A DNA stretch of 62,771 nucleotides from Alphaproteobacteria bacterium (GTDB taxonomy: Bacteria; Pseudomonadota; Alphaproteobacteria; Micavibrionales; Micavibrionaceae), in assembly GCA_028277665.1 (NCBI GenBank), contig JANQFU010000104.1:1-62771 (forward strand), read 5' to 3'. The notes beneath the pieces were generated by a model. It was not told the DNA's origin. It was given only the letters and a program-made list of their open reading frames with translations, and ran no database searches. The translations under genes were made by a program, and so were the position numbers. Every line of letters begins with the position of its first letter. Position 1 is the stretch's first letter. Of the stretch, positions 27,364-36,422 are shown one piece after another.

Positions 27364-28155
27364 TTACGTGAATGTTGCGATAAGCGGCGTGTGGTCGGAC
27401 GGTTTATCCAGCCCGCGCGGAGCCGTATCGATAACACAGGACGCCAGGCGGTCCGTCATTTCGGGGGAGGTCAGGATATGGTCGATCCGGAGTCCTTCGT
27501 TTTTCGGCCATGCCCCGCCGGTATAATCCCAGAATGTATAGGTCTGTCCGCCCGGATCGAAAACCCGGTAGGAATCCGCAAGTCCGAGATTGACAAGCGC
27601 CCGGAATTTCCGGCGCGTTTCGATCCGGTACAGCGCGTCTGCCGCCCATTTTTCGGGGGCGTAACAATCGCGCGGCTCCGGGATGACATTAAAATCGCCG
27701 CCGATGACAAAAGGGATAGTCTCGTCGCGCAGGAATTTGAGGCGGTGATAAAGCCGGTCCATCCACGCGAGCTTTTTCGGATATTTCTCGCTGTCCGGCG
27801 GATTGCCGTTCGGAAGATAGATGTTGATCAGGCGGAGACCGTCCGGCGTTTGCGTCTCCAGATAGCGCGCGTCTTCATCTCCGTCATCGCCGGGAAGGCG
27901 GTCCAGAACGCATTGGTGCCGGTCTTTCTCCTCCTCCTCCTCCCCATCTTCGCGAATCAGGGTCGCGACGCCGTTCCATGACTTCTGGGCGACGACATGG
28001 GCCCCGTATCCGATCTCCGCGAACGAGTCATACGGGAAGTCGAGTCCCTTCAACTCCTGAATCATCAGAATATCCGGCCTCTGCGCCGTGAGCCAGTCAC
28101 GGACGTGCCCTTGCCGGGCCTTGATTGAATTGACGTTCCACGTTGCGAGTTTCAT
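27364..28155 (-). CDS. xth: Exodeoxyribonuclease III / AP endonuclease
   Basis: 263 residues with the ExoIII (EEP) fold: WNVNSIKAR at the start, IQELKG carrying the metal-binding Glu, NIYLPNGNP, GGDFNVIPEPRD with the catalytic Asp/Asn, a LRIDHILTS block and the final SDHTPLIA. It processes abasic sites and 3'-blocked ends in base excision repair. An acidic Glu-rich stretch (about 90-105) is a small insertion in a surface region. It is divergent from dgt, with only about 45 bp between likely starts. Confidence 0.95.
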   Translation of the reverse strand: MKLATWNVNSIKARQGHVRDWLTAQRPDILMIQELKGLDFPYDSFAEIGYGAHVVAQKSWNGVATLIREDGEEEEEKDRHQCVLDRLPGDDGDEDARYLETQTPDGLRLINIYLPNGNPPDSEKYPKKLAWMDRLYHRLKFLRDETIPFVIGGDFNVIPEPRDCYAPEKWAADALYRIETRRKFRALVNLGLADSYRVFDPGGQTYTFWDYTGGAWPKNEGLRIDHILTSPEMTDRLASCVIDTAPRGLDKPSDHTPLIATFT

Positions 28156-28200
28156 GGGACCAACTGAGGCTTTACGTTTATGAGCTCAAGGAAATACTAT

Positions 28201-29448
28201 ATGGTGCCGGTAGGGAATCTCAAAACAGGGAAACGGATTTTTATGGCTCTGGATCAAATGGACTATAACTATTGCGCATTGCCTCTGGCCGCGTATGCGT
28301 GCCGCCCGGATCATTCCCGGGGCCGCCTCTATCCCGAGACCGACAGCCGTTACCGGACATGTTTCCAGCGGGACCGCGACCGGATCATCCATTCCGGCGC
28401 GTTTCGCCGCCTGAAATACAAGACGCAGGTTTTTGTCTATCATCAGGGCGACCACTTTCGCACGCGCCTGTCTCATACGCTGGAGGTCGCGCAGATTGCA
28501 AGGGCTCTGGCGCGGGCCCTGATGGTGAATGAGGATCTGGCCGAAGGGATCGCCCTCGCGCACGATCTCGGCCATCCGCCTTTCGCGCATATGGGCGAGG
28601 AGAATCTGAAAATCCTGATGGAAGATCTCGGCGGGTTCGATCATAACGAACAATCTCTCCGGGTCCTGACGCATCTGGAGCGCAGCTATCCGAAATGGCC
28701 GGGACTGAATATGAGCTGGGAAATGATCGAAGGCGTGATCAAGCATAACGGCCCGGTCCCGGACGAAAAAATGCGCCCGACATTCCGGGAGATCGACGCG
28801 CGTCTTCAGATCGGCCTGAAGACACATGCGAGCATTGAGGCGCAGGTCGCGGCGATTGCGGACGACGTCGCCTATAACAATCACGATATCGGGGACGGCC
28901 TGCGCGCGGGGCTGTTCACGCTCGAAGACCTGCGCGTTCTGCCGATGCCGTCCGCGCAAATGGATCGGATCCGGGCCGAATATCCGGGGCTGGATGAGGA
29001 TCTTTTGATACAGGAAATGCTCCGCGGGATGATCGGGGAGATGGTCGACGACGTTCTGGAAGAAACCGAACGCCGGATCCGGGACGCCGCCCCGCAATCT
29101 CCGGACGATGTGCGGGCCTGCGGGCGGCAACTCGTGGCGTTTTCGCAGGAAATGCTCCCCAAAATTGCGGAGACCCGCGCGTTTCTGATGGAGCGGATGT
29201 ACCGCCACTATACGATCAACCGGATCTGGGTCAAAGTCGAACGGATTATCGGCGATCTGTTTCATCATTTTCACGCGCAATATGCTTTGATGCCGGACCG
29301 TTGGCAACGCCTTGTAGAGGCGGGGGGCGGAGTGGAGGACGAGACGGCCCGCGCCCGCATTGTGGCCGATTATATCGCCGGCATGACGGACCGATTCGCG
29401 ATCCGCGAGCATGAGCGGATGTTCGATTTATACTGGGATCTGCGGTGA
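28201..29448 (+). CDS. dgt: Deoxyguanosinetriphosphate triphosphohydrolase-like protein
   Basis: 415 residues from the ATG at 28201, chosen because AAGGA lies 8 bp upstream; ATGs at 28180, 28243 and 28258 are alternatives. The HD-domain metal site is visible: RLSHTLEVAQIARA, then ALAHDLGHPPFAHMGE, and a later VAAIADDVAYNNHDI block. The N-terminal FQRDRDRIIHSGAFRRLKYK motif is characteristic of bacterial Dgt-like enzymes. It hydrolyses dNTPs to deoxynucleosides and triphosphate. Its last codons overlap the next gene (GTGA). Confidence 0.94.
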   Translation: MVPVGNLKTGKRIFMALDQMDYNYCALPLAAYACRPDHSRGRLYPETDSRYRTCFQRDRDRIIHSGAFRRLKYKTQVFVYHQGDHFRTRLSHTLEVAQIARALARALMVNEDLAEGIALAHDLGHPPFAHMGEENLKILMEDLGGFDHNEQSLRVLTHLERSYPKWPGLNMSWEMIEGVIKHNGPVPDEKMRPTFREIDARLQIGLKTHASIEAQVAAIADDVAYNNHDIGDGLRAGLFTLEDLRVLPMPSAQMDRIRAEYPGLDEDLLIQEMLRGMIGEMVDDVLEETERRIRDAAPQSPDDVRACGRQLVAFSQEMLPKIAETRAFLMERMYRHYTINRIWVKVERIIGDLFHHFHAQYALMPDRWQRLVEAGGGVEDETARARIVADYIAGMTDRFAIREHERMFDLYWDLR

Positions 29449-30056
29449 AAAATCCGGTTCTTGAGATATCCGAAAGCCTTGCCGGGACGGATGCCCGGCT
29501 GTCCCTTGTGCCGGTCTCCCCGGACGGGACGCTCGGTCTGCGGATCGCGCCGCTTCGCGATCCGGAAAGTGTCATCTCCGCGAAGGCGGGACTCTTCAAA
29601 AGCGTTTTATCGGAAGAGTCCGGGTCCCGCCCGATTCTGGATCTCGCTCTCTCGGACGACGCGTTTCGTCAGTGGGCGGAGGCCGCCTGTAAAACGATAA
29701 AAATGCCGGAATGTGCGCCGACCTGTAAACCGGAACACAAACTTCAGTATGACCTCTACCTGATCGAATGCCTCTCCGGCCCGTCCGGATCTCCGCCGTC
29801 GGTCGGGAGCGATTCGCTTTGTGCGGCAATGGGCCTGTATCTGGCCTTTACCGCGTTTCTCCTTGAGGAGGGCGCAGAAGAAAACAGACTAATAAATAAT
29901 TTCAAGAATATAGAACAATTCATTGATAAAAATAGAAATATAATATTTCTGATAGCGCAGGATCCTCTGATGAAAGACCTCTTCAGGAAAGTGATTCGTG
30001 GATTGTTTTTGAAATTAAACATAAATGTGCTTGAGGAATGGCGCTGCATTTCCTAG
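29445..30056 (+). CDS. Hypothetical protein between dgt and the SPOR gene
   Basis: 203 residues starting with GTG that overlaps the dgt stop, so translation is probably coupled. I do not recognise the family. Residues 1-85 carry the G+C-rich codons of the neighbouring genes. The C-terminal third (from about residue 145) is conspicuously A+T-rich and rich in Asn, Ile and Lys, with a predicted amphipathic helix and the segment FRKVIRGLFLKLNINVL. There are several Cys residues (near 82, 90, 94, 110 and 125) but no clear metal motif. In many alphaproteobacteria argS occupies this position. Confidence 0.65.
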   Translation: MKNPVLEISESLAGTDARLSLVPVSPDGTLGLRIAPLRDPESVISAKAGLFKSVLSEESGSRPILDLALSDDAFRQWAEAACKTIKMPECAPTCKPEHKLQYDLYLIECLSGPSGSPPSVGSDSLCAAMGLYLAFTAFLLEEGAEENRLINNFKNIEQFIDKNRNIIFLIAQDPLMKDLFRKVIRGLFLKLNINVLEEWRCIS

Positions 30057-30108
30057 GATAAGGCGTTCCGAAATACGTTGGCGCGTGATGATTTTAAGGG
30101 AGGCCGCG

Positions 30109-31065
30109 ATGTCGTTCTTTTCAGGTCTGTTCAAGCGGGAAGGCAAATATACGGGCAAAGGCCAGCCGCGCCTGATGCCGGTTTTTGCTGTCGGTTTTCT
30201 GATCGGTCTGCTCGGTTATCTGGTCGTCCAGAGCATGCCCGACGAGAACGGAAATATGAGCGCATCGCAGGTGCCGGTCGTCAAGGCCGAAGCCGAACCC
30301 TACAAGGTCGTGCCGGAGGATCGGGGCGGTATGGAAATCGCTCATCAGGACAGCACAATCTATCAGGCCATGCGCGGCGAGGGGCCGGATGAAAGCCCGC
30401 AGACCGAACGCATCGAAAATCTTTTGTCAGACGAAAGCATGGACTCCGATGAGACGCTCCGCAGTCAGCGCGCCCGGAATTTCGCGGGCCTGAAGACCGA
30501 AGAAGAGAAAGAAAAAAAGGAAAACATCGTCATTGCCGATATCTCGGAGCCGATGCCGGGCCGGGTGCCGAATGACGACATGCTGGACCGTTCGGCCCGC
30601 GCCCCGAAAACACCGAAAGAGCCGGAAACGCCGGATCCGTCCGCCGCCGATGCGGGCGTGCATGAGTCCCTCGACGACATCATCGCCCGCGCCGCCGGAC
30701 GAAAAGCCGGAACGCAGGAAAATAACGATACGCAGATGATCGCGCAGGCCGAGGCTCTGGCCCGGATGGAGCCGGCCGCCGGGACGATGGGCCAAAAGTC
30801 GGTCTTGGACGCGGCCCAAAAAACGCATTACGTCCAGCTCTCTTCCGTCCGTGAGGAATCCGCGGCGCAAAGCGCGTGGAGCGGTATGCAGAAAAAATAT
30901 GGAGTCCTGCAGGACGCTGCGTACCGGGTTCAAAAAGCCGATCTCGGAGCTCGCGGCACGTTCTACCGCCTGCAGGCCGGACCGTTCCCGGAGGATTACG
31001 CCAATCAGGTCTGTACCGCGATCAAATCCCAGTCCGGCGGAAGCTGCCTTGTCGTCCGGAAATAA
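30109..31065 (+). CDS. SPOR-domain cell-division/envelope protein
   Basis: 318 residues from the ATG at 30109, with a strong AGGGAGG upstream; an earlier in-frame start lacks this. A short cytoplasmic N-terminus precedes one membrane segment (about 22-42). A long charged, Pro/Ala-rich periplasmic linker follows, and the SPOR domain occupies the last ~80 residues (HYVQLSSVREESAAQSAW, FYRLQAGPFP). SPOR domains bind denuded glycan strands at division sites. It sits between dgt and nagZ in the standard alphaproteobacterial order. Confidence 0.9.
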   Translation: MSFFSGLFKREGKYTGKGQPRLMPVFAVGFLIGLLGYLVVQSMPDENGNMSASQVPVVKAEAEPYKVVPEDRGGMEIAHQDSTIYQAMRGEGPDESPQTERIENLLSDESMDSDETLRSQRARNFAGLKTEEEKEKKENIVIADISEPMPGRVPNDDMLDRSARAPKTPKEPETPDPSAADAGVHESLDDIIARAAGRKAGTQENNDTQMIAQAEALARMEPAAGTMGQKSVLDAAQKTHYVQLSSVREESAAQSAWSGMQKKYGVLQDAAYRVQKADLGARGTFYRLQAGPFPEDYANQVCTAIKSQSGGSCLVVRK

Positions 31066-31087
31066 CAGGACCGCACCCGAAGACTCC

Positions 31088-32056
31088 ATGTCCGCCGTGC
31101 GCCGCGCCCGCATACAGCTTGCGGACGGTGCAATGCCGGTCGTTTTCTCGCTCGCCGGAGAGCGCCTCACGCCGGAGGAAACCGCTTTGTTCCGGCAGGC
31201 GGACCCGCTCGGCTTTATCCTTTTCGCCCGCAATGTCGGCGCCAAAGACGGCCTTCGCCGCTTATGCGAAGAGTTGCGGGCATGCGTCGGCCGGGACTGT
31301 CCGATCCTGATCGATCAGGAAGGCGGGCGCGTCCGGCGGCTCCGTCCGCCGGAATGGCACGACCTCAAGGCCATGGGCCATTACGGGGCCATGGCCGAAC
31401 GGGAAGGGCTTGCGCCTGCGCTCGCGGCGCTTTCCCGGGATCTGCTCCCGGCGGCACAGGACATGCGCGCGGCCGGGATCGATGTCGATTGCGCGCCGGT
31501 TCTGGATCTGGCCTGGCCGGGTGCGCATGCCGGGATCGGCGACCGCGCCTTTTCGGCGGATCCGGAGATCGTCGCCGCATTGGGCGGGGCGGTCTGCGAG
31601 GCTTTGCTGGCGGAGGGGATCTCCCCGGTCCTCAAGCATATGCCCGGTCACGGCCGCGCGAAATGCGATTCGCATGAGGCTCTGCCCGTGATTGAAGAGA
31701 GCCTTGCCCCCCTCGCCGGAACGGATTTTGCCCCGTTCCGCGCGCTCGCGGCGCGGTTCGGCCCGGCGGATCAGGTCTTCGCGATGGCGGGGCATCTCCT
31801 GTTCCGGGCGCTCGATCCGGATCGGCCCGCCGGGTTCTCGGAGGCGGTCGTGCGGGAAATCCTGCGCGAAGAGATCGGCTTTCAGGGCCTGCTCATGAGC
31901 GACGATCTGTCGATGGGCGCGCTTTCCGGGTTCGGGACTATCGCCGCGCGGGTTTCGGCGGCACTTGCGGCGGGGCTCGATATCGCGCTTTACTGCGCGG
32001 GAGATATGAATGAGATGAGCATGATTGCGGAAAATTATGGACGCCACGGAACATGA
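31088..32056 (+). CDS. nagZ: Beta-N-acetylhexosaminidase NagZ
   Basis: 322 residues from the ATG at 31088. It is a GH3 family enzyme: PILIDQEGGRVRRL, the flexible catalytic loop KHMPGHGRAKCDSH that supplies the His/Asp acid-base dyad, and the nucleophile Asp in LLMSDDLSMGAL. It cleaves GlcNAc from anhydro-muropeptides in cytoplasmic peptidoglycan recycling. It follows the SPOR gene by 22 bp, and its 3' end overlaps scpA by about 20 bp. Confidence 0.95.
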   Translation: MSAVRRARIQLADGAMPVVFSLAGERLTPEETALFRQADPLGFILFARNVGAKDGLRRLCEELRACVGRDCPILIDQEGGRVRRLRPPEWHDLKAMGHYGAMAEREGLAPALAALSRDLLPAAQDMRAAGIDVDCAPVLDLAWPGAHAGIGDRAFSADPEIVAALGGAVCEALLAEGISPVLKHMPGHGRAKCDSHEALPVIEESLAPLAGTDFAPFRALAARFGPADQVFAMAGHLLFRALDPDRPAGFSEAVVREILREEIGFQGLLMSDDLSMGALSGFGTIAARVSAALAAGLDIALYCAGDMNEMSMIAENYGRHGT

Positions 32057-32813
32057 CGCCCTGCTTTTGCAGATTGACGGCTTTGAGGGACCGATAGACG
32101 TGCTCCTTCAGATGGCGCGCGACCAGAAAGTGGATCTGCGCCAGATTTCGGTCCTGCAACTCGCCCGGCAATATCTGGCGTTTATCGACAGGGCGCGGGA
32201 ACTCCGGCTTGAACTGGCTGCGGAATATCTCGTGATGGCGGCGTGGCTCGCTTATCTGAAATCGCGCCTTCTCCTCCCGGTACAGGAGGAGGACGGCGAA
32301 GAGATGAGCGGGGAGCAGATGGCCGAAGCTTTGGCCTTTCAGCTCCGGCGGCTGGAGGCCATGCAGGAGGCGGGCGCGGCCCTGATGGAGAGTCCGCGCC
32401 TCGGGCGGAGCATTTTCGGGCGCGGCGCGCCGGAAGGTCTATCGGTTTCGCTGCGCACCCATTATGATGTCAGCCTGTATGACCTGATCCGTACCTATGG
32501 AGAGATCAACCGCCGCAAGGACACCCGGAGCTATGACCTGCCGGTTTTCGCTCTGATGACAATGGAGCGTGCGATCTCCCGGATGGAGGATATGCTCGGG
32601 CGCCTGCCGCGCAAAGGGCCGTATTCCGTCTGGACGACCCTGCATGCGCTCCTGCCGGAAGGAATCCGGGATAAACTTTACGGACGTTCGGCGGTGGCCT
32701 CGATGTTTACGGCCGGGCTTGAAATGGTCCGGCAGGGAAAAATGGAAATCCGCCAGGACGCCCCGTTTCGCCCGATCTATCTCCGGGCGAAGGAAGCGGC
32801 GGGTGAGGAGTGA
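32037..32813 (+). CDS. scpA: Segregation and condensation protein A
   Basis: 258 residues from the ATG at 32037 (an in-frame ATG at 32025 is also possible). It has the kleisin-type N-terminal GFEGPIDVLLQMARDQKVDL and AAEYLVMAAWLAYLKSRLLL, and a C-terminal winged-helix part. ScpA bridges SMC heads in the chromosome condensation complex with ScpB. The start overlaps nagZ, and scpB follows 10 bp later. Confidence 0.95.
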   Translation: MDATEHDALLLQIDGFEGPIDVLLQMARDQKVDLRQISVLQLARQYLAFIDRARELRLELAAEYLVMAAWLAYLKSRLLLPVQEEDGEEMSGEQMAEALAFQLRRLEAMQEAGAALMESPRLGRSIFGRGAPEGLSVSLRTHYDVSLYDLIRTYGEINRRKDTRSYDLPVFALMTMERAISRMEDMLGRLPRKGPYSVWTTLHALLPEGIRDKLYGRSAVASMFTAGLEMVRQGKMEIRQDAPFRPIYLRAKEAAGEE

Positions 32814-32823
32814 AAGACACAAG

Positions 32824-33468
32824 ATGAGCATGCTGCCGGACGCAACTGAGCGTACACATCATTTACGTATCCTGGAGGCCATCCTCTTCGCCGCGGCGGA
32901 GCCGCTGCCGGTCGGGGAGCTTTACGAGCGCATGCCGGACGGCGCGGATGTCGGCGGATTGTTGCTGGAGCTTCAGAAGACGTATCGGGGACGGGGGGTT
33001 GAACTGGTCTCGCCCGGCGGGTTCTGGGCGTTCCGGACGGCGCCGGATCTCGCCGACGCGCTTCAGGCCGAAAAGCATATTGAGCGCAAACTTTCGCGCG
33101 CGGCCGTTGAAACGCTCGCGATTATCGCGTATCACCAGCCGGTCACACGCGCGGAGATCGAGAATATCCGGGGCGTGGCGACAAGCAAGGGAACGCTTGA
33201 TATGTTGCTGGATCTGGGCTGGATCAAACCGGGCCGCAGACGCGAAGCTCCGGGGCGGCCGCTGACATGGGTCAGTACGCCGGCCTTTCTCGACCATTTC
33301 GGTTTGGAGGCCTTGACGGACCTGCCGGGGCTTGACGAATTGAAATCTTCAGGCTTATTAGACAGACGCCCGGCAATCGAAACGCTTCCGGGAGAGGGCG
33401 GAGACGAAGGCACAGACGAAGACGGAGACGGAGAGCTTTTTGCGCCGTCCTCCGCCGAAGACTTGTAG
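32824..33468 (+). CDS. scpB: Segregation and condensation protein B
   Basis: 214 residues with two winged-helix modules. The family core AAVETLAIIAYHQPVTRAEI and the GVATSKGTLDMLLDLGWIK segment are present. The Gly/Glu/Asp-rich C-terminal tail is low-complexity. ScpB partners ScpA on SMC. The ATG at 32824 follows the scpA stop by 10 bp, and its ribosome-binding GAGGAG lies within the end of scpA. Confidence 0.95.
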   Translation: MSMLPDATERTHHLRILEAILFAAAEPLPVGELYERMPDGADVGGLLLELQKTYRGRGVELVSPGGFWAFRTAPDLADALQAEKHIERKLSRAAVETLAIIAYHQPVTRAEIENIRGVATSKGTLDMLLDLGWIKPGRRREAPGRPLTWVSTPAFLDHFGLEALTDLPGLDELKSSGLLDRRPAIETLPGEGGDEGTDEDGDGELFAPSSAEDL

Positions 33469-33490
33469 TATATTAGACAATTGTTTTTTT

Positions 33491-33620
33491 AACCGCAGAA
33501 AGGCGCAGAGAATATAGAGGAGGTTATAAAATTTTCGTCATTCCGGCGAAAGCCGGAATCCGGAAAAAATAAAACTGGACCCCGGCTTTCGCCGGGGTGA
33601 CGAGTAAAAAAAACTCTGCG
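33491..33620. repeat. Palindromic dispersed repeat nested in an outer inverted repeat
   Basis: The core 33536-33602 runs from CGTCA to TGACG and holds two perfect hairpins, TTCCGGC-GAAA-GCCGGAA (33541-33558) and CCCCGGC-TTTC-GCCGGGG (33580-33597). An outer pair AACCGCAGA (33491-33499) / TCTGCGGTT (33612-33620) brackets it. This type of CGTCATTCC palindrome is common between genes of several alphaproteobacteria. It fills the 220-bp gap between scpB and tatA. Confidence 0.8.
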
Positions 33621-33691
33621 GTTGGTTATATCCTGTTGTCGGGGATAATGACGGGAAAAAGGAAGATCAAGAAAGGCAAGGCAGGTAAAAA

Positions 33692-33886
33692 ATGGCTCCT
33701 GGTATATGGCAGATTCTGGTGGTTCTCGTTCTGGTGCTTCTTCTCTTCGGTGCCGGGCGGCTTCCGCGCATCATGGAAGATCTTGCCAAAGGGATCAAAG
33801 GATTCAAGCGCGGCCTCCAGGACGAGGGCGAGGACAAGCCGGATGAAAACCTCAAGATCAAAAATCAAGACGACAATAAGACTTAA
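33692..33886 (+). CDS. tatA: Sec-independent translocase subunit TatA
   Basis: 64 residues: a short N-terminus, one membrane helix (about 5-20), the [20 protein letters not shown] hinge and amphipathic helix, and an acidic/Lys-rich tail. TatA oligomers form the pore of the twin-arginine pathway for folded proteins. AGGCAGG precedes the ATG. tatB and tatC follow directly. Confidence 0.95.
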   Translation: MAPGIWQILVVLVLVLLLFGAGRLPRIMEDLAKGIKGFKRGLQDEGEDKPDENLKIKNQDDNKT

Positions 33887-33903
33887 CGAAAAGGCGTCAT
33901 CCT

Positions 33904-34146
33904 GTGCTTGATTTTAGCTGGGCGGAACTGCTGGTCGTCTGTGTGTTGCTGGTCTTTCTGATCGGCCCGAAAGAACTGCCTGTCGTTATGCGGGTGCTCG
34001 GACGTTTGATCCGCCGCCTGCAATATCTGCGATTCGCGGCCTCCCGCCATCTGGAGGCCTTTCTGGAGGAACAGGATCTCAAGGAATTGCAGGGCGGCAC
34101 GTCGTCATCGTCTTCCCAAAAAGAAGAGGCGCGCAAGGATGAGTGA
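33904..34146 (+). CDS. tatB: Sec-independent translocase subunit TatB
   Basis: 80 residues starting with GTG at 33904. N-terminal LDFSWAELLVVCVLLVFLIG, then GPKELPVVMRVLGRLIRRLQ, is the TatB membrane helix and hinge. It is shorter than most TatB proteins. With TatC it forms the signal-peptide receptor. It overlaps tatC by 8 bp. Confidence 0.93.
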   Translation: MLDFSWAELLVVCVLLVFLIGPKELPVVMRVLGRLIRRLQYLRFAASRHLEAFLEEQDLKELQGGTSSSSSQKEEARKDE

Positions 34147-34948
34147 TTTCTCCCGGAACGATTTGCACGGTCATCTCGGCGAGTTGCGCGTACGCCTGAT
34201 CCGGGTCTTCCTCATTATGTTTGCGGCGATCGGTCTGTGCTTTGTCTTTGCGCAGCCGATTTTCGGGTTTCTGGTCCGTCCGCTGGCCGAGGCTATGGGG
34301 GAAGGGGGCACAAACCGCCTGATATATACCGGTCTGACGGAAGCCTTTTTTACGTATATGAAGGTCGCCTTTTTTGCGGGCGCGTTCCTCAGCTTCCCGG
34401 TTCTTCTTGCGGAGCTCTGGCGGTTTATCGCCCCGGGGCTTTATAGGCGGGAGCGACGGGCTATCCTGCCGTTTCTGGTCGCGACGCCGCTCCTCTTTTT
34501 CGCGGGCGGGGCTATGGTCTATTACGTTGTTCTGCCGCTGGCCTGGCCGTTTTTCCTGTCTTTCCAGAGCGGCGCGGATGTGACGGCTCTTCCCGTCCAG
34601 CTTGAGGCGCGGATCGGGGAATATCTCGATCTTGTCATGACGCTGATTTTCGCGTTCGGTCTGTGTTTCCAGATGCCGGTTTTGTTTGCGCTGCTCGGCC
34701 GCGCCGGGATCGTCAAGGCTAAAACGCTCGCCGCCGGCCGGAAATACGCGGTCGTCGCGATCTTTGTCTGCGCCGCGTTTCTGACCCCGCCGGATGTGAT
34801 CAGCCAGATTCTTCTCGCTCTTCCCATGCTCGCACTGTTCGAGCTGTCCCTTTTTATCGTTGGGCGGGAAGAGGAGGATAGGCATAAGGAGAAAGACGGA
34901 CAGGCTGGCCGACAGGAGTCGAAGGAGGAGCAGACGAAGTCGTCGTGA
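34139..34948 (+). CDS. tatC: Sec-independent translocase subunit TatC
   Basis: 269 residues with six membrane segments. The N-terminal HLGELRVRLIRVF and the FWRFI-type loop (AELWRFIAPGLYRRERR) are TatC hallmarks and contribute to twin-arginine recognition. The charged C-terminal tail (Glu/Lys/Gln-rich, about 245-269) overlaps, on the opposite strand, the 3' end of the Tat-signal protein gene by 95 bp. Confidence 0.96.
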   Translation: MSDFSRNDLHGHLGELRVRLIRVFLIMFAAIGLCFVFAQPIFGFLVRPLAEAMGEGGTNRLIYTGLTEAFFTYMKVAFFAGAFLSFPVLLAELWRFIAPGLYRRERRAILPFLVATPLLFFAGGAMVYYVVLPLAWPFFLSFQSGADVTALPVQLEARIGEYLDLVMTLIFAFGLCFQMPVLFALLGRAGIVKAKTLAAGRKYAVVAIFVCAAFLTPPDVISQILLALPMLALFELSLFIVGREEEDRHKEKDGQAGRQESKEEQTKSS

Positions 34949-36374
34949 TTGAGTGGAAGCTCCCGGGAGGATTGAAAAACCCTCCAATCGGCGTCCCCTC
35001 TGCCGGCTGCTGCGGTGCGGGGCTGGCCACCCCCGCGAAGTTTTGTATTTTGAGAACCATCGCGCGGGTCAGGTCGCCGATCGGGAAGAGTTGCTTTCCG
35101 AATTGGGCGGCCATAGCGGCCCAATTTACGAATTTATTCGATGCAAGCGGGTTCAGAATGCCGAGAACCAACCGGTTGTTTGTCCCTGTCTGCCCGTCCA
35201 TCTTGTTTTCGACAACCTGAACGTCCGGGCGTGTAAGTGCCCGGATGTCACTGGCTTGTTCGCCGCCGAAAGAACATCCGCCAAGGACGATGAGTTTGAC
35301 GGTGTTCTTGCTATTTCTTACAAAATCCTGGAATCGGCTGAAGTTCTCGTAACGGCTGTGTCCGCGCTGTATGGCGATCGACGTGCCGCCCATGGAATTT
35401 GCATGGGCCTTCATTTTCCCAATGCCGGCTACCCCGGCATCTGGTTTGTTTATGAGGTGGGTGACATCTCCTTTTGTCATGATAATGAAGCCGTCACCAT
35501 TTACCCTTGTCCAGCCGTCCTTTTTAAAGGCGGCCATAATGGCGTTATAATCCCTGTCCATATCAGCCCGGTTTTCGAAGTCTCCGAGCACGGTGACGGC
35601 GACGATCTTGCCTTTTGCATTTCGCGCGTCTGCGGGGCTGAATCCCTGCGGCAGATAGAGGGCAAGAGGAGAGGTCTCCTCGCTACCGGACAAGACAGCC
35701 TGATAGTGCCCTTGCACGGTGGAGAGAGCGTGTCGCAATGTGCCCTGATTTGGGACGTGTGTCAGAGCGATCCCGAAATTATTTGTAAAATGCTGACGCA
35801 GAGCGGCGTTTCCGTGGCGGGCGACGAGATCGGCGAGGCGGGTCAGGACCATGATGTCTTTGCGGTCGTTTTGTCTATAATCGACGCCTTTGTGCAGGAG
35901 GCTTTCAAGGAGGCTCTCCTGCAACTTTACAAGAGCGTCACCGCGGGAACCAAACGCCTGAACAAGCTCTCTTCCTTTGTTGAACACAATAAAGTTCCGC
36001 ATGGCGTTCAGGGCCAGAGCCGTTCTTGCCGGATATTCCGGATCCAGATTATACTTGACCGTGTCGTAGAAGGCCTTGGGATTACCCAGGAGGCGGTTTG
36101 AAATCTTGTCAAAGGTGGTGGCGATGGTCGCGAGGCCCCGGTCTCCGATCAACTGCATCAACTGGTTCCGCGGGAGGCCGCGCAGAACGGAAAACCGGTC
36201 GTCTTTACCGTAGTGAGATCGGTCCATATGTTGATACATGGCTGTGATCTGGTCTTTTGTCAGCCATTTTTGTACGGCCGCCAGAGCTCTGGCAGGTGCT
36301 GCGGCAAGCGCAAGAGCCGCTGCTGCTGCTCCTGTCAATACGTCTCTTCTCGATAATACTGCTGGTTCTGTCAT
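34854..36374 (-). CDS. Tat-exported protein with clan CD (caspase/separase-like) His/Cys motif
   Basis: 506 residues. The N-terminus has a twin-arginine signal (SRRDVLTG, R9-R10, then an Ala-rich hydrophobic stretch and ALA). An all-helical region (about 35-230) is followed by an alpha/beta region (about 255-415). In the latter, strand TSIAIQRGH ends in H339 and strand LIVLGGC ends in C367. The RGHS and LGGCSFGG blocks lie as the catalytic His and Cys do in clan CD cysteine peptidases, and the second resembles the separase LxGCSSG loop. The tail after residue 450 is Pro/Ser/Thr-rich. I do not know the family; peptidase activity is inference. A paralogue lies 525 bp downstream of this gene's start, on the same strand. 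Its 3' end overlaps the tatC 3' end by 95 bp. Confidence 0.8.
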   Translation of the reverse strand: MTEPAVLSRRDVLTGAAAAALALAAAPARALAAVQKWLTKDQITAMYQHMDRSHYGKDDRFSVLRGLPRNQLMQLIGDRGLATIATTFDKISNRLLGNPKAFYDTVKYNLDPEYPARTALALNAMRNFIVFNKGRELVQAFGSRGDALVKLQESLLESLLHKGVDYRQNDRKDIMVLTRLADLVARHGNAALRQHFTNNFGIALTHVPNQGTLRHALSTVQGHYQAVLSGSEETSPLALYLPQGFSPADARNAKGKIVAVTVLGDFENRADMDRDYNAIMAAFKKDGWTRVNGDGFIIMTKGDVTHLINKPDAGVAGIGKMKAHANSMGGTSIAIQRGHSRYENFSRFQDFVRNSKNTVKLIVLGGCSFGGEQASDIRALTRPDVQVVENKMDGQTGTNNRLVLGILNPLASNKFVNWAAMAAQFGKQLFPIGDLTRAMVLKIQNFAGVASPAPQQPAEGTPIGGFFNPPGSFHSITTTSSAPPSTPVGQPVRLSPYAYPPLPAQR

Positions 36375-36422
36375 GACCGGGCCTTTATAAAAAATATGTG
36401 AATGTTGTTATACGTCTCGTCC

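Noticed and set aside
28186..29412. Long antisense frame opposite dgt
   Set aside because: dgt has complete HD motifs; the antisense product is Arg/His-rich and domain-free.
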